A stretch of 64,000 nt of DNA from Bradyrhizobium sp. Ash2021. GTDB lineage: Bacteria > Pseudomonadota > Alphaproteobacteria > Rhizobiales > Xanthobacteraceae. Each line of letters begins with the position of its first letter. The stretch's first letter is position 1. Shown here in pieces: positions 44,540 through 53,080 of the stretch. The stretch covers positions 7,360,501 to 7,424,500 of the forward strand of contig NZ_CP100604.1 of assembly GCF_031202265.1 (NCBI RefSeq), given 5' to 3'. The notes under the pieces are model-generated. The model did no database searches, had not been told where the DNA came from, and saw nothing but the letters and a program-made list of their open reading frames with translations. A program made the position numbers and the translations under genes.

Positions 44540-45718
44540 TCAATTCGCCTGCGCCGCCGGCACCTTGATTTCGGTAGGCAGGATGATCGCCGCCACGATC
44601 ACCAGCAGGCACAGCGCGCCGAACGCGTGCAGCATGGTGACAAAACCGCCCTGCTCGTACAGCCAGGCCACGAGGCCGACGGAGGCGCCGGCCGCGGTGA
44701 AGCCGATGAAATAGCGCACCGAGTACGCCCGCGAGCGCCATTCCTCGCTGGTGTATTTGCCGACCATGGCATCGTTGACCGTGACCTGGCCAAACGCGCC
44801 CATCACGATGCCGATCGAAACCAGGATCAGCGGCAGGTTCGACAGCGTGGCGGCGAGATACAGGAACGGCGCCAGCACGAACGACAGCGGCAGGCTGATG
44901 GCTTTGAGCGAATAACGGTCGATCAGCTTGCCGATGGTGTATTGCGTCATCGCGCCGAACACATAGACGCAGGCCGCGATCACCCCGAGCAGCGCCGGGC
45001 TCTTGGTCAGGTCGGCCAGCCGCTCCGCGAACAGCTTTGGCAGCGCCACCGTCACCGCATTGAAGGTGGTCGAGATCGCAATCACCACGATGAACAGCGC
45101 GAGGATCACGCGCCACATGTCCTGTTTTGCCACCCGCGCCTGCGCCGCGGCCTGCTTGAACCCCGAGCGGTCCTCGTGAACGATCAGCCTGGCGAAGGCC
45201 AAGCCGATCAGGATCGTCACGATCCCGGGGACGATAAAGGCCCAGCGCCAGCCGAAATATTGCCCGATCACGCCGGTGACGAGCGCCGAGGACGCCACGC
45301 CGAGGTTGCCCCAGACGCCGTTCAGTCCCATCTCGCGGCCGAGCCGGTCGGCATAGGATACGATCATGGCGGTGCCGACCGGATGATAGATCGAGGCGAA
45401 CAGGCCGATCGAGAGCAATGCTGCGCCAAGCTGCAGCGGCGTCTGCACGAAGCCGACCGCGATCATCGAGGCGCCGATGCCGGCAAAGAAGATCACCATC
45501 ATGTGGCGGCGGCTCCAGCGATCGCCGAGCCAGCCGGTGATGAGCGAGCCGGCACCAAAGGCGACGAAGCCCGGGGTGGCATAAGGCAGCAGCTCCGAAT
45601 AGGCCATGCCGAGCGCAGGACCCATCACGATGACGGCGGCGGCGAAGATCAGCATCGCATAATGGTCGATGAAATGGGCCGCGTTGACGAAGCCGATCAC
45701 CCGGCTGGGGCTGTTCAT
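44540..45718 (-). CDS. Major facilitator superfamily transporter
   Basis: A 392-residue membrane protein with about twelve hydrophobic segments. The cytoplasmic loop between helices 2 and 3 is GSLITGWLGDRWSRRHMMV, the MFS motif A (GxxxDRxxRR-like). A second related loop is QYTIGKLIDRYSLK. Proton-coupled exporter or importer of unknown substrate. ATG at 45718 is preferred over an in-frame TTG two codons earlier. Divergent from an AraC gene with 74 bp between starts. Confidence 0.88.
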   Translation of the reverse strand: MNSPSRVIGFVNAAHFIDHYAMLIFAAAVIVMGPALGMAYSELLPYATPGFVAFGAGSLITGWLGDRWSRRHMMVIFFAGIGASMIAVGFVQTPLQLGAALLSIGLFASIYHPVGTAMIVSYADRLGREMGLNGVWGNLGVASSALVTGVIGQYFGWRWAFIVPGIVTILIGLAFARLIVHEDRSGFKQAAAQARVAKQDMWRVILALFIVVIAISTTFNAVTVALPKLFAERLADLTKSPALLGVIAACVYVFGAMTQYTIGKLIDRYSLKAISLPLSFVLAPFLYLAATLSNLPLILVSIGIVMGAFGQVTVNDAMVGKYTSEEWRSRAYSVRYFIGFTAAGASVGLVAWLYEQGGFVTMLHAFGALCLLVIVAAIILPTEIKVPAAQAN

Positions 45719-45792
45719 GGTCAAATTCCCTGGTCGAATCCTCTTGATCCCTGGAATAGGTTATAGATTCTTGTCCTGACGGGATGTCGCCA

Positions 45793-46593
45793 ATGACTGT
45801 CGCCGAAACGCCACTAGCTGCCCTTTTGAGGGGCCAACGCACCACCGGCGATGGCATCCATCTGGTCGCGCGCGCCTACAAGAGGGGAGTCCGGCTCGAC
45901 ACCCACATGCACCGCGAGGCCCAACTCGTCTATGCGGCGAAGGGCACGATGCAAGTGACGACGCCCAAGGGCCGCTGGCTGGTGCCGCCCGACCGTGCGG
46001 TCTGGGTCCCCGCTTTGTTCGAACATGCGATCGACGTGCTCGCCGATATCCAGATGCGCACGCTGTATTTCGATGTGGCCTGGCTTAGCCGCGAAAAGCG
46101 CAGCGCCAGCCTGGCGGCGGAATTCGTGGTGCGGGTGTCGCCGCTGTTGCATCAGGCGATCCTCGCGCTGTTCGACGAGCGAAATACCGCTGACCGCACC
46201 GAGCTGCTGGTCAGGCTCGTCATGCTCGAGCTGCATCAGGCCGAGGATTCCGCGACCTTCATTCCGCTGCCGCATGAGCCGCGCTGCCGGCGCGCCGCCG
46301 ACATCGTGCTCGGCGATCCGACCGGGGCGCATGAAATCGAGACGCTGGCCCGGGCGGTCGGCACCTCGGCCCGGACGCTGTCGCGGCTGTTTTCGTCGGA
46401 AACGCAGCTGAGCTTCAAGACCTGGTGTCAGCGCGCCCGCATTGCGGCGGCGATCGAAAAACTGTCGACGGACGCCAATGTCTCGGTCAAGCAGCTCGCC
46501 TCCGACCTCGGCTATGCCAGCGTCCCGGCGTTTTCCCACGCCTTCCGCCAGGTCACCGGCAAGACGCCAACGAAGTTTGCCGAGAAGGCATAG
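45793..46593 (+). CDS. AraC-family regulator with cupin-like sensor domain
   Basis: A 266-residue protein: N-terminal cupin-like barrel (LDTHMHREAQLVYAAKGTMQVTTPKGRWLVPPDRAVWVP) and C-terminal two-HTH AraC domain (EIETLARAVGTSARTLSRLFSSETQLSFKTWCQRARI; VSVKQLASDLGYASVPAFSHAFRQVTGKTPTKF). It is divergent from the MFS gene, and this arrangement usually means it controls the transporter. The ATG at 45793 has GGGA 8 nt before it. The tandem 35-bp repeat overlaps its stop codon. Confidence 0.88.
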   Translation: MTVAETPLAALLRGQRTTGDGIHLVARAYKRGVRLDTHMHREAQLVYAAKGTMQVTTPKGRWLVPPDRAVWVPALFEHAIDVLADIQMRTLYFDVAWLSREKRSASLAAEFVVRVSPLLHQAILALFDERNTADRTELLVRLVMLELHQAEDSATFIPLPHEPRCRRAADIVLGDPTGAHEIETLARAVGTSARTLSRLFSSETQLSFKTWCQRARIAAAIEKLSTDANVSVKQLASDLGYASVPAFSHAFRQVTGKTPTKFAEKA

Positions 46594-46657
46594 GCGAACG
46601 GAAGCGACGCCGTCCTTCGGACGCATAGGCGAGCGGAAGCGACGCCGTCCTTCGGAC
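46588..46657. repeat. Tandem 35-bp direct repeat, two units
   Basis: GCATAGGCGAACGGAAGCGA... (46588-46622) and the next unit 46623-46657 differ at one base (AACGG / AGCGG). Each ends GTCCTTCGGAC, a short hairpin. The first unit contains the stop codon of the AraC gene. The same core occurs inverted within 48463-48600. Confidence 0.85.
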
Positions 46658-46793
46658 GGCTATGGCCCGGCAATGACCGATTATACCTTTGTCGAGGCAT
46701 GACATATTTCCGTACTATCCATGCCCTTGATTGTGATCGGCTCGGACCTAAATCCCATGTAAGGTTCGGCATCACCCGGATTCGACCCAGCCA

Positions 46794-48146
46794 ATGGCCA
46801 ACGCCTTTTTCTCCGACCTGCTCTCGACGATCTCCGAACGCGGGCGGACCCTGCTTCGGCGGGGCGGGTCGTCCGGCGACCGGCAAGACGCCTCCGAACT
46901 GCTCGAATTGTGCCAGGCGTTGCTGTCGGGCCGCGGCGAGGCGTCGGGCACGGCGATGGCGCGCGAGGTGCTCGACCGCTACCACCACCTCGACGCCGCC
47001 GGCCGGCTGACGTTCTTCGAGGCGCTGGCCCGCGACTATGGCCCGGACCGCGAAAAGCTGTCGCAGGCGATCGAGAGCTGGCGCACGCAGCCGAGCGACG
47101 ATGACGCCAGCGACCTCCATTTCGCCTCCGAGCCGCGGCGGCAGGAGCTGATCCGCCGGCTCAACCGGGCGCCCGGCGGCACCAGCGAACTGGTGGCGAT
47201 GCGCGCCGACCTGCTTGCCCTGATGAAGGGCAACCGGGATCTGGCCGCCGTCGACCGCGACGTGGTGCATCTGCTGTCTTCGTGGTTCAACAGGGGATTT
47301 CTCGTGCTGCGCAAGATAGACTGGTCTACGCCGGCGAATATTCTGGAACAGATTATTCGCTACGAGGCCGTGCATGAAATCCGCGACTGGAACGATCTGC
47401 GCCGCCGTATCGATCCGATCGACCGGCGCTGCTACGCTTTCTTCCATCCGCAGCTCGCCGATGAACCGCTGATCTTCGTCGAGGTCGCGCTGACCGAGTC
47501 GATCCCGACCGCGATCGCGCCGCTGCTCGCCGAAGAGCGCCAGCCGGTGCCGGTCGAACGCGCCCGCACCGCCGTGTTCTATTCGATCTCCAATACCCAG
47601 CGCGGGCTTGGCGGCATCTCGTTCGGCAGCTTCCTGATCAAGCAGGTGGTCGAGGAATTGCGGCGCGAATTGCCGAAGCTGGATAATTTCGTGACGCTGT
47701 CGCCGGTGCCGGGTTTCGTGCAATGGCTGAAACAGGCCACCGACGTTCCGGTGTCGGACGACGAGCGGGCGCTGCTGGAAAACCTCGACAAGCTCGACTG
47801 GTTCGAAAATGCCGAACTGACCGCGCAACTGCGCGGCGTGCTTGAGCCGCTGGCGGCGCATTATTTCCTGAAAGCGCGGACGCCGAAGGGCCGGCTGATC
47901 GATTCGGTCGCGCGCTTCCACATCGGCAACGGCGCGCGGCTGGAGCGGATCGACTGGCTCGGCGATCTCTCGCCAAAGGGCCTGCGCGAATCCGCCGGGA
48001 TCATGGTCAACTATCTCTATCGGCTCGACGACATCGAAAAGAACCACGAAGCTTACGCCAACCAGGGCGAGATCGCCGCCTCCAGCGCGGTGAAGAAGCT
48101 GCTCAGGAACGAAGGCCGCAGGCTTTTGGATATGCGGCTGTCGTAA
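46794..48146 (+). CDS. matA: Malonyl-CoA decarboxylase
   Basis: A 450-residue enzyme that converts malonyl-CoA to acetyl-CoA. The C-terminal catalytic domain matches the family: AVFYSISNTQRGLGGISFGSFLIKQVVEEL and LSPVPGFVQWL (acyl-CoA-binding site), then AHYFLKARTPKGRLIDSVARFHIGNGARLERIDWL and a GIMVNYLYRLDDIEKNHEAY region with the active-site His and Tyr. The N-terminal helical domain (about 1-170) mediates oligomerisation. No matB or transporter gene adjoins it, so it probably serves general malonyl-CoA disposal. Confidence 0.92.
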   Translation: MANAFFSDLLSTISERGRTLLRRGGSSGDRQDASELLELCQALLSGRGEASGTAMAREVLDRYHHLDAAGRLTFFEALARDYGPDREKLSQAIESWRTQPSDDDASDLHFASEPRRQELIRRLNRAPGGTSELVAMRADLLALMKGNRDLAAVDRDVVHLLSSWFNRGFLVLRKIDWSTPANILEQIIRYEAVHEIRDWNDLRRRIDPIDRRCYAFFHPQLADEPLIFVEVALTESIPTAIAPLLAEERQPVPVERARTAVFYSISNTQRGLGGISFGSFLIKQVVEELRRELPKLDNFVTLSPVPGFVQWLKQATDVPVSDDERALLENLDKLDWFENAELTAQLRGVLEPLAAHYFLKARTPKGRLIDSVARFHIGNGARLERIDWLGDLSPKGLRESAGIMVNYLYRLDDIEKNHEAYANQGEIAASSAVKKLLRNEGRRLLDMRLS

Positions 48147-48164
48147 GCCTCGCTGCTCTCTCAA

Positions 48165-48283
48165 CGTCATTGCGAGCCAACGGGTCGCGCGAATGCGCGC
48201 CCGATGACAGGCTCCGCGAAGCAATCCATGCCGCGACTTGCGGAGAGATGGATTGCTTCGTCGCTTCGCTCCTCGCAATGACG
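48165..48283. repeat. Composite intergenic repeat (type B with insert)
   Basis: CGTCATTGCGAGCCAACGGG at one end and TCGCTCCTCGCAATGACG at the other. The insert CGCGAATGCGCGCCCGATGA is shared with 34031 and 52680. It follows the malonyl-CoA decarboxylase gene. Confidence 0.75.
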
Positions 48284-48316
48284 CTGAAGCATCTGATTTA
48301 ATTTTCAAAACGGTTC

Positions 48317-48423
48317 GTAGGATGGGTAGAGCGAAGCGAAACCCATCATCCTTCGTCGGTGTAGTTGATGGGCTTCGCTTCGCTCTACCCATCCTACAGT
48401 TCTTCGCTTCGCTCGCAATGACG
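48317..48423. repeat. Palindromic repeat (type E, GTAGGATGGGTAGAGC) plus half of type B
   Basis: GTAGGATGGGTAGAGCGAAG (48317-) and CTTCGCTCTACCCATCCTAC (ending 48397) are inverted arms 81 bp overall. They are followed at 48401-48423 by CTTCGCTCGCAATGACG, the right half of a type B element. It is non-coding. Confidence 0.75.
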
Positions 48424-48462
48424 GGGCTACATCTGATTCAATCTTCAAACAGCTCTCCACTT

Positions 48463-48600
48463 GTCGTCGCCCGGCATAGCCGTCAAGGACGGCATCGCTT
48501 CCGCTCGCCTATGACCGGGCGATCCAGTATTCCAGAGACGCCAATGCTCGAGCCGAGAGGTCGCGGCGTACTGGATCGCCCGCTTTCGCGGGCGATGACG
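48463..48600. repeat. Composite intergenic repeat (type A with GTCCTTGACGG insert)
   Basis: TCGTCGCCCGGCATAGCCGTC and CGCCCGCTTTCGCGGGCGATGA are the outer arms. The insert CATCGCTTCCGCTCGCCTATG is the inverse of the 46623 unit. TACTGGATCGCCCGC is the type A core. It is non-coding. Confidence 0.7.
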
Positions 48601-48674
48601 ACTGGAAGGTATGCGTCCGCATTCTCGCGGCATGAGATACCCGAGGTTTGCGTCAACTTCGCTCCCTCCCGAAA

Positions 48675-49075
48675 AAGCAGAGGGCGCAGGGAAAGCCGGG
48701 TGCGCGCTGCACCCGCGGTCTCGTGTGCAAGCTGCACAAAAGGAAACGCACACGAGCATACAGGTTCAGCGGAGGCATCCCGGCCTTCCCTGCGCGATGG
48801 TTTACGGCTTATAGCGTGCTCTCCCCCGTGAACGGGCTTTCTTGCCACCGTCGCCGCGCGGACATCCGCGCAACTTGACGCCAGCATCGGGGCGCCAGGA
48901 CCACACGACTTCGCCGTCCGCATCAGCCACGCTCGTCAGTCGCAGCCTTCGCGTCCACCGCATCTCACCGCAACGTTCGTGACGATCGCGAGCCGCCCCT
49001 CTTTTGGGTGAGACGCGCGGAGTCAAACCACTGATTTGCCCGACGTGTTAAGCGAAATATTTTTATCGGAAGGGC
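48675..49075. repeat. Copy 2 of the roughly 400-bp element, inverted relative to copy 1
   Basis: Reading the minus strand, the block parallels 30890-31345. Landmarks include TTTACGGCTTATAGCG (48804-), CGCAGGGAAAGCCGGGTGCG, GTGACGATCGCGAGCCGCCC and GAGTCAAACCACTGATTTGC. The match decays toward 49060, after which the IS element begins. No gene is seen. Confidence 0.75.
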
Positions 49076-49087
49076 TAGAGCCTGTCC

Positions 49088-49477
49088 TCAATTGAGCCAA
49101 ATGACTGCGGCGGCGAGATGGACTGCGGCGAGAAAGTTTCTGGCGGTCTTATCGTAGCGGGTGGCTATGGCTCGGTACTGTTTGAGCTTGCAATAGAGGT
49201 TTTCCATGAGGTGGCGCGCTTTGTACAGTTCCTTGTCGTAGGCGCGTTGGAGCTTTCGATTGCTCTTGGGCGGGATCACCGGCGTTTTTCCTGCCGCAAG
49301 CAGAGGCTCGATGACACGTAGATCGGCATCGAAGGCCTTGTCCGCCAACAAGGTATCGGCCTGCATCTGAGGCAGCAGCGCGTCAGCGCCTTCCAAATCG
49401 TGGGCTTGCCCTGCGGTCAGCAGGAACGCCAACGGATTGCCAAGTGCATCGACCATGGCATGGATTTTGGTGCTCAA
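49088..49477 (-). CDS. IS427-type transposase, C-terminal frame (OrfB)
   Basis: A 129-residue frame: MSTKIHAMVDALGNPLAFLLTAGQAHDLEGADALLP contains one acidic catalytic region and the end carries the DDE glutamate motif region (NRKLQRAYDKELYKARHLMENLYCKLKQYRAIATRYDKT, with the E of MEN and K). Together with OrfA it forms a full DDE transposase after frameshifting. The frame begins 3 nt inside OrfA's end. Confidence 0.85.
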   Translation of the reverse strand: MSTKIHAMVDALGNPLAFLLTAGQAHDLEGADALLPQMQADTLLADKAFDADLRVIEPLLAAGKTPVIPPKSNRKLQRAYDKELYKARHLMENLYCKLKQYRAIATRYDKTARNFLAAVHLAAAVIWLN

Positions 49478-49845
49478 CCCGCCTTTGCTGCGCCCGATCG
49501 CCTGGTCTTCGCTGTCTTTTTTTGGGCGCCGGCACTGTGCTGGTGCGCGCGTACGATAGTGCTGTCGATCATGGCGTATTCATTGTCCGCGTCGGCAGCC
49601 AGCATCTCGAACATCTTCTTCCATACCGCGCTCTTCGCCCAGCGCGAAAATCGGGTATGAATCTTGATCGGGTCGCCAAAACGTTCCGGCAGATCCCGCC
49701 AGGGCATACCGGCGCGATAACGATAGAGAACTGCTTCTACAAACAGCCGATTATCCTTGGCCGTAGCGCCGACGTGACCCTCACGTCCCGGCAAAATATT
49801 CTTGATCCTGTCCCATTGATCGTCGCGAAGGGCGTAACGGCGCAT
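49474..49845 (-). CDS. IS427-type transposase, N-terminal frame (OrfA)
   Basis: A 123-residue frame: MRRYALRDDQWDRIKNILPG...GMPWRDLPERFGDPIKIHTRF is the DUF4096-like N-terminal domain of IS5 transposases, and EYAMIDSTIVRAHQHSAG supplies the first DDE aspartate. It ends soon after the A7 tract. Frameshift there would join OrfB. Confidence 0.85.
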   Translation of the reverse strand: MRRYALRDDQWDRIKNILPGREGHVGATAKDNRLFVEAVLYRYRAGMPWRDLPERFGDPIKIHTRFSRWAKSAVWKKMFEMLAADADNEYAMIDSTIVRAHQHSAGAQKKTAKTRRSGAAKAG

Positions 49846-49929
49846 TCAGTCAACTCCGAATCAAGTTGACCTCCCATGAATCACTTGGGGAACCTCTTGG
49901 GAATCCGCTAATTGAGGACAGGCTCTAGA

Positions 49930-50204
49930 CAGACTTTTGCTGATTTGCCCGTCGGGCACCCGGGTCGCACGCGCCGATGCGAATTGTCCTGGCGTGCCAC
50001 ATAACGAATGCCGAAGACATATTCCGCCTCGAATAAGGGGGGCACATATTTTTGGGAATAACGGATGCGTCATCGCCGCAGCATAGCGGCCGGCGCATTG
50101 GCGGCTGGATGGGCTTATGCGGGCTTTAAACGGTCGAACCCGATGTCCGTTGTGGGACCTTGGCACCGTCTTGACAGCCCTGCTGTCACGTCCGGTGTAC
50201 CCCG
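49930..50204. other. Intergenic stretch beside the IS with one weak 47-residue frame
   Basis: The stretch after the IS contains a plus-strand frame at 50065-50208 (MRHRRSIAAGALAAGWAYAG...), with GGGAATAACG before it. It has a short hydrophobic start but no known family. Nothing else gene-like is seen. The flank before the IS and this flank do not read as one interrupted gene. Confidence 0.3.
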
Positions 50205-51326
50205 GTGAGCGGACATCATGAGGCCCGGGTGGCGGGCCTGTCAGGTGCCGTGAACAGACATGACCTTGATGGACGACGTTTTGTCTGGTTAGCTTGCGGC
50301 TTGGCAGAACCACAGAACAAATTACCTGGGCTCCAAATTGCGCGAGCCGCCGCAGCGCTAGGCATTGCGTATTTCCACTCATGGCATGTTACGATGCCAT
50401 TTCCCCCGGGAACGTCCTACCCCATACCGTTCTTGAAGGAGTACGGTTGGATTGCCGTTAATTTTTTCTTTTCTATCAGTGGATTTGTGATTTGCCTTGT
50501 GGCGACAAAGCCAAATTTTCGACCACTCCAATTTTTGGTTAGACGCGTTTTTCGCCTGTATCCGCTGTGGATCGTAACCTCGCTGCTTTTCCTGGGCTTG
50601 TCGGTGATCGCGTTGGGAATGCCAACGCGCAGTTCGCCGGCATTTTTCGCATACTGCCTCACTCTGCTGCCGACGGAAGGTTTCCCATTCTATGACGTAG
50701 GCTGGTCTCTACAGCACGAACTTGCCTTTTATGCATTGGCCGCGTTGCTGGTGCCAAACGTCGGCCTTTTCGGGCTGTCTGTCTTTTTGTGCGCTGGCGC
50801 TATTGCTGATCAAGTCTTGACGCTGCCCTGGTTTCTTCACCAGTATGCCAGCTACTATCCGAACTTCCTTGCGGGAATCGTTGCCTTCGCCGCCAATGGC
50901 TATACGAAACGGTTCGGCGTCTGGCTCCCGATCGCGGTGGGAATTGGCCTGCTCGCTCTATTTACGCAGACCATAGGACAGCTGGCATTTCCATTTGCGC
51001 TATTCTTCTTGCTCGTCGGATTCATAAATATCGAGTTCGATGAAAGACTTCTAGCGGAGAGATTGGGTGTGCTACTTGGAGACGCTTCGTACTCGATCTA
51101 CCTGCTTCACCCGTTGGTGTTTTACACCGTCTATTGGAGACTCCAGCCGCCGCTACCACCAGTGTGGTCGCAAGAGATTTTGAGATTCGGCAGCATTGCG
51201 GTTGTTTGCTTGCTTTCAATAGCGAGTTGGAAACTCTTCGAATCTCCGACGATCCGATTCGGAAACGCGCTGATAGGCAGATTCAAGAGATCGGGGATCG
51301 AAGCGTCTCCGAGAGCGGTCGAGTAA
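50205..51326 (+). CDS. Acyltransferase-3 family membrane protein
   Basis: Up to 373 residues with about ten hydrophobic segments. The first motif is LQIARAAAALGIAYFHSWH; later SISGFVICLV, FLVRRVFRLYPLWIV (the conserved R-x10-R/P block) and GDASYSIYLLHPLVFY are the acyltransferase-3 landmarks. These proteins transfer acyl groups to surface polysaccharide or other envelope sugars. Start is uncertain: GTG 50205, GTG 50250 or TTG 50301 are possible. Base use is visibly less GC-rich than in the flanking metabolic genes, and it is next to an IS, consistent with acquisition. Confidence 0.8.
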   Translation: MSGHHEARVAGLSGAVNRHDLDGRRFVWLACGLAEPQNKLPGLQIARAAAALGIAYFHSWHVTMPFPPGTSYPIPFLKEYGWIAVNFFFSISGFVICLVATKPNFRPLQFLVRRVFRLYPLWIVTSLLFLGLSVIALGMPTRSSPAFFAYCLTLLPTEGFPFYDVGWSLQHELAFYALAALLVPNVGLFGLSVFLCAGAIADQVLTLPWFLHQYASYYPNFLAGIVAFAANGYTKRFGVWLPIAVGIGLLALFTQTIGQLAFPFALFFLLVGFINIEFDERLLAERLGVLLGDASYSIYLLHPLVFYTVYWRLQPPLPPVWSQEILRFGSIAVVCLLSIASWKLFESPTIRFGNALIGRFKRSGIEASPRAVE

Positions 51327-51461
51327 TTTCAGCCGGTTGTGGGGCATCAGCTGCCGTCCTGTATAAAGCTTCGCAAGGGTCCTCTGTGGGTCATTCGCAT
51401 CATTTTGACCGCCGACCAGTCACTTCCGCTCTTCGCCGTCAGGCGCAGCCCGATGACACCG

Positions 51462-52631
51462 TTACGCCGCCAGCGCCTTCATTTCCTTGTAGAGATCCGA
51501 CTTCCCTTCAAACCCGATGCCCGGCAGATCCGGCATGGTGATGTGGCCACCCTCGACACGAACGCCGTCGGGGAAGCCGCCATAGGGCTGGAACAGGTCG
51601 GGGTAGCTCTCATTGCCGCCGAGCCCAAGCCCGGCTGCGATGTTGAGCGACATCTGGTGGCCGCCATGCGGGATGCAGCGGCTCGGCGACCAGCCGTGGG
51701 TTTTCAATACGCTAAGCGTGCGCTGATATTCGCAGAGCCCGTAGGATAGCGCGCAGTCGAATTGCAGCCAGTCGCGGTCGGGCCGCATGCCGCCATAGCG
51801 GATGAGATTCTTCGCATCCTGATGGCTGAAGAGATTCTCGCCGGTCGCCATCGGCGCCGGGTAAAACTCCGCGAGCGCCGCCTGCAGCGCGAAATCGAGG
51901 GGGTCGCCGGCCTCCTCGTACCAGAACAGCGGAAAGTCGCGCAGCATTTTTGCGTATGCGATCGCGGTCTCCAGATCGAACCGGCCGTTGGCGTCGACTG
52001 CGAGCTGCGCATTCTTGCCGATTTCCTTCAGCACCGCCTCGATGCGTTCGCGGTCCTCCGCAATCGGCGCGCCGCCGATCTTCATCTTGACGACATTGTA
52101 GCCGCGATCGAGATAGCCGCGCATCTCGCCGCGCAGCGCCGACAGATCCTTGCCGGGATAATAATAGCCGCCGGCGGCATAGACGAACACGCGCGGGTTC
52201 GGGTTAAGGCCGTGACGCTCGGCCAGCAACCGGAACAGCGGCTTGCCCGCGATCTTGGCGACCGCGTCCCACACCGCCATGTCGATGGTGCCGACGGCGA
52301 CCGAGCGCTCGCCATGGCCGCCCGGTTTTTCGTTCGACATCAGCGTCGACCAGACCTTGTCCGGATCGAGATTGCCGCCGGATGAATCCAGCAGCGTCTT
52401 CGGATCGGCCTCCTTGAGCCGCGGCGCAAAGCGCTCGCGGATCAGCCCGCCCTGCCCGTAGCGGCCGTTGGAATTGAAGCCGTAGCCGACCACCCGCTTG
52501 CCGTCGCGCACCACGTCGGTGACGACGGCGACGAGGCTGGTCGTCATCTTGGTGAAGTCGATATAGGCGTTGCGGATCGGCGAGGAGATCGGCTTTGTGA
52601 TTTCGCAGACGTCGACAATGCGGACGGACAT
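51462..52631 (-). CDS. tarD: D(-)-tartrate dehydratase (enolase superfamily)
   Basis: A 389-residue enolase-superfamily enzyme. Position-by-position it fits the Bradyrhizobium D-tartrate dehydratase: K184 (KMK, 182-184), D213, E239, E265 as metal ligands, and H322 as acid in IPHGGHQMSLN. It should dehydrate D-tartrate to oxaloacetate. The length of 389 equals that of the characterised enzyme. It lies alone, after an acyltransferase and before a repeat; no transporter adjoins. Identification rests on recognised sequence and catalytic residues; not confirmed by search. Confidence 0.92.
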   Translation of the reverse strand: MSVRIVDVCEITKPISSPIRNAYIDFTKMTTSLVAVVTDVVRDGKRVVGYGFNSNGRYGQGGLIRERFAPRLKEADPKTLLDSSGGNLDPDKVWSTLMSNEKPGGHGERSVAVGTIDMAVWDAVAKIAGKPLFRLLAERHGLNPNPRVFVYAAGGYYYPGKDLSALRGEMRGYLDRGYNVVKMKIGGAPIAEDRERIEAVLKEIGKNAQLAVDANGRFDLETAIAYAKMLRDFPLFWYEEAGDPLDFALQAALAEFYPAPMATGENLFSHQDAKNLIRYGGMRPDRDWLQFDCALSYGLCEYQRTLSVLKTHGWSPSRCIPHGGHQMSLNIAAGLGLGGNESYPDLFQPYGGFPDGVRVEGGHITMPDLPGIGFEGKSDLYKEMKALAA

Positions 52632-52679
52632 GGCGGTTACCTTCGCAAGCGGTAGATATTGTGCGTGATCTCTCTACAC

Positions 52680-52797
52680 CGTCATTGCGAGCCACCGGGT
52701 CGCGCGAATGCGCGCCCGATGATAAACTCCGCGAAGCAATCCATCGTGCCGCAAGGAAGAATGGATTGCTTCGTCGCAAGTGCTCCTCGCAATGACG
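52680..52797. repeat. Composite intergenic repeat (type B with insert)
   Basis: CGTCATTGCGAGCCACCGGG at one end and GCTCCTCGCAATGACG at the other, with the shared CGCGAATGCGCGCCCGATGA insert. It separates tarD from the next genes. Confidence 0.75.
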
Positions 52798-52814
52798 GAT
52801 GACGCGATACCGCC

Positions 52815-53063
52815 TCAGGACGACGTCTTGTCGCGGAAATACGGTTCGACCGGGCCGTGAACCTTGATGGTCAGCGGATTGCCGTAGCGGTCCTTGGCAT
52901 TACCGGCGGTGACGCGCACCCAGCCCTCGCTGACGCAATATTCCTCGACATTGGTCTTCTCGACGCCCTTGAAGCGAATGCCGACGTCGCGCGCCAGCAC
53001 CTCCTCATTGTAATAGGGGCTCTTCGGATCGGTCGACAGACGGTCGGGCAATTGGTCGCTCAT
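52815..53063 (-). CDS. DUF3297 family protein
   Basis: An 82-residue protein: MSDQLPDRLSTDPKSPYYN, DVGIRFKGVEKTNVEEYCVSEGWVRV and a KVHGPVEPYFRD end, which is the DUF3297 family layout. Function unknown. It begins 17 nt after the glutathione peroxidase stop, so the two form one unit. Confidence 0.85.
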   Translation of the reverse strand: MSDQLPDRLSTDPKSPYYNEEVLARDVGIRFKGVEKTNVEEYCVSEGWVRVTAGNAKDRYGNPLTIKVHGPVEPYFRDKTSS

Positions 53064-53080
53064 GGTCTCGCTCTTCTCGT

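Larger units (their letters stand above)
49078..49925 (-). mobile_element. IS5-family (IS427-type) insertion sequence
   Basis: An 848-bp element with inverted ends: GAGCCTGTCCTCAATT (49078-49093) and AATTGAGGACAGGCTC (49910-49925), 16 of 16 matching. It is flanked by TA on both sides (49076-49077 and 49926-49927), a plausible 2-bp target duplication. Two overlapping frames on the minus strand encode the transposase. A run of seven A residues on that strand (49517-49523 on the plus strand as T) is a likely frameshift site. The element looks intact. Confidence 0.85.

Noticed and set aside
46512..48392. A 626-codon minus-strand frame opposite malonyl-CoA decarboxylase
   Set aside because: It is a mirror of a strongly supported plus-strand gene and contains no recognisable domain; the high-GC codon pattern creates long antisense frames.
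49861..50382. 173-codon minus-strand frame after the IS
   Set aside because: Overlaps the IS end and the acyltransferase start; no motif and Arg/Pro/Cys-biased composition.
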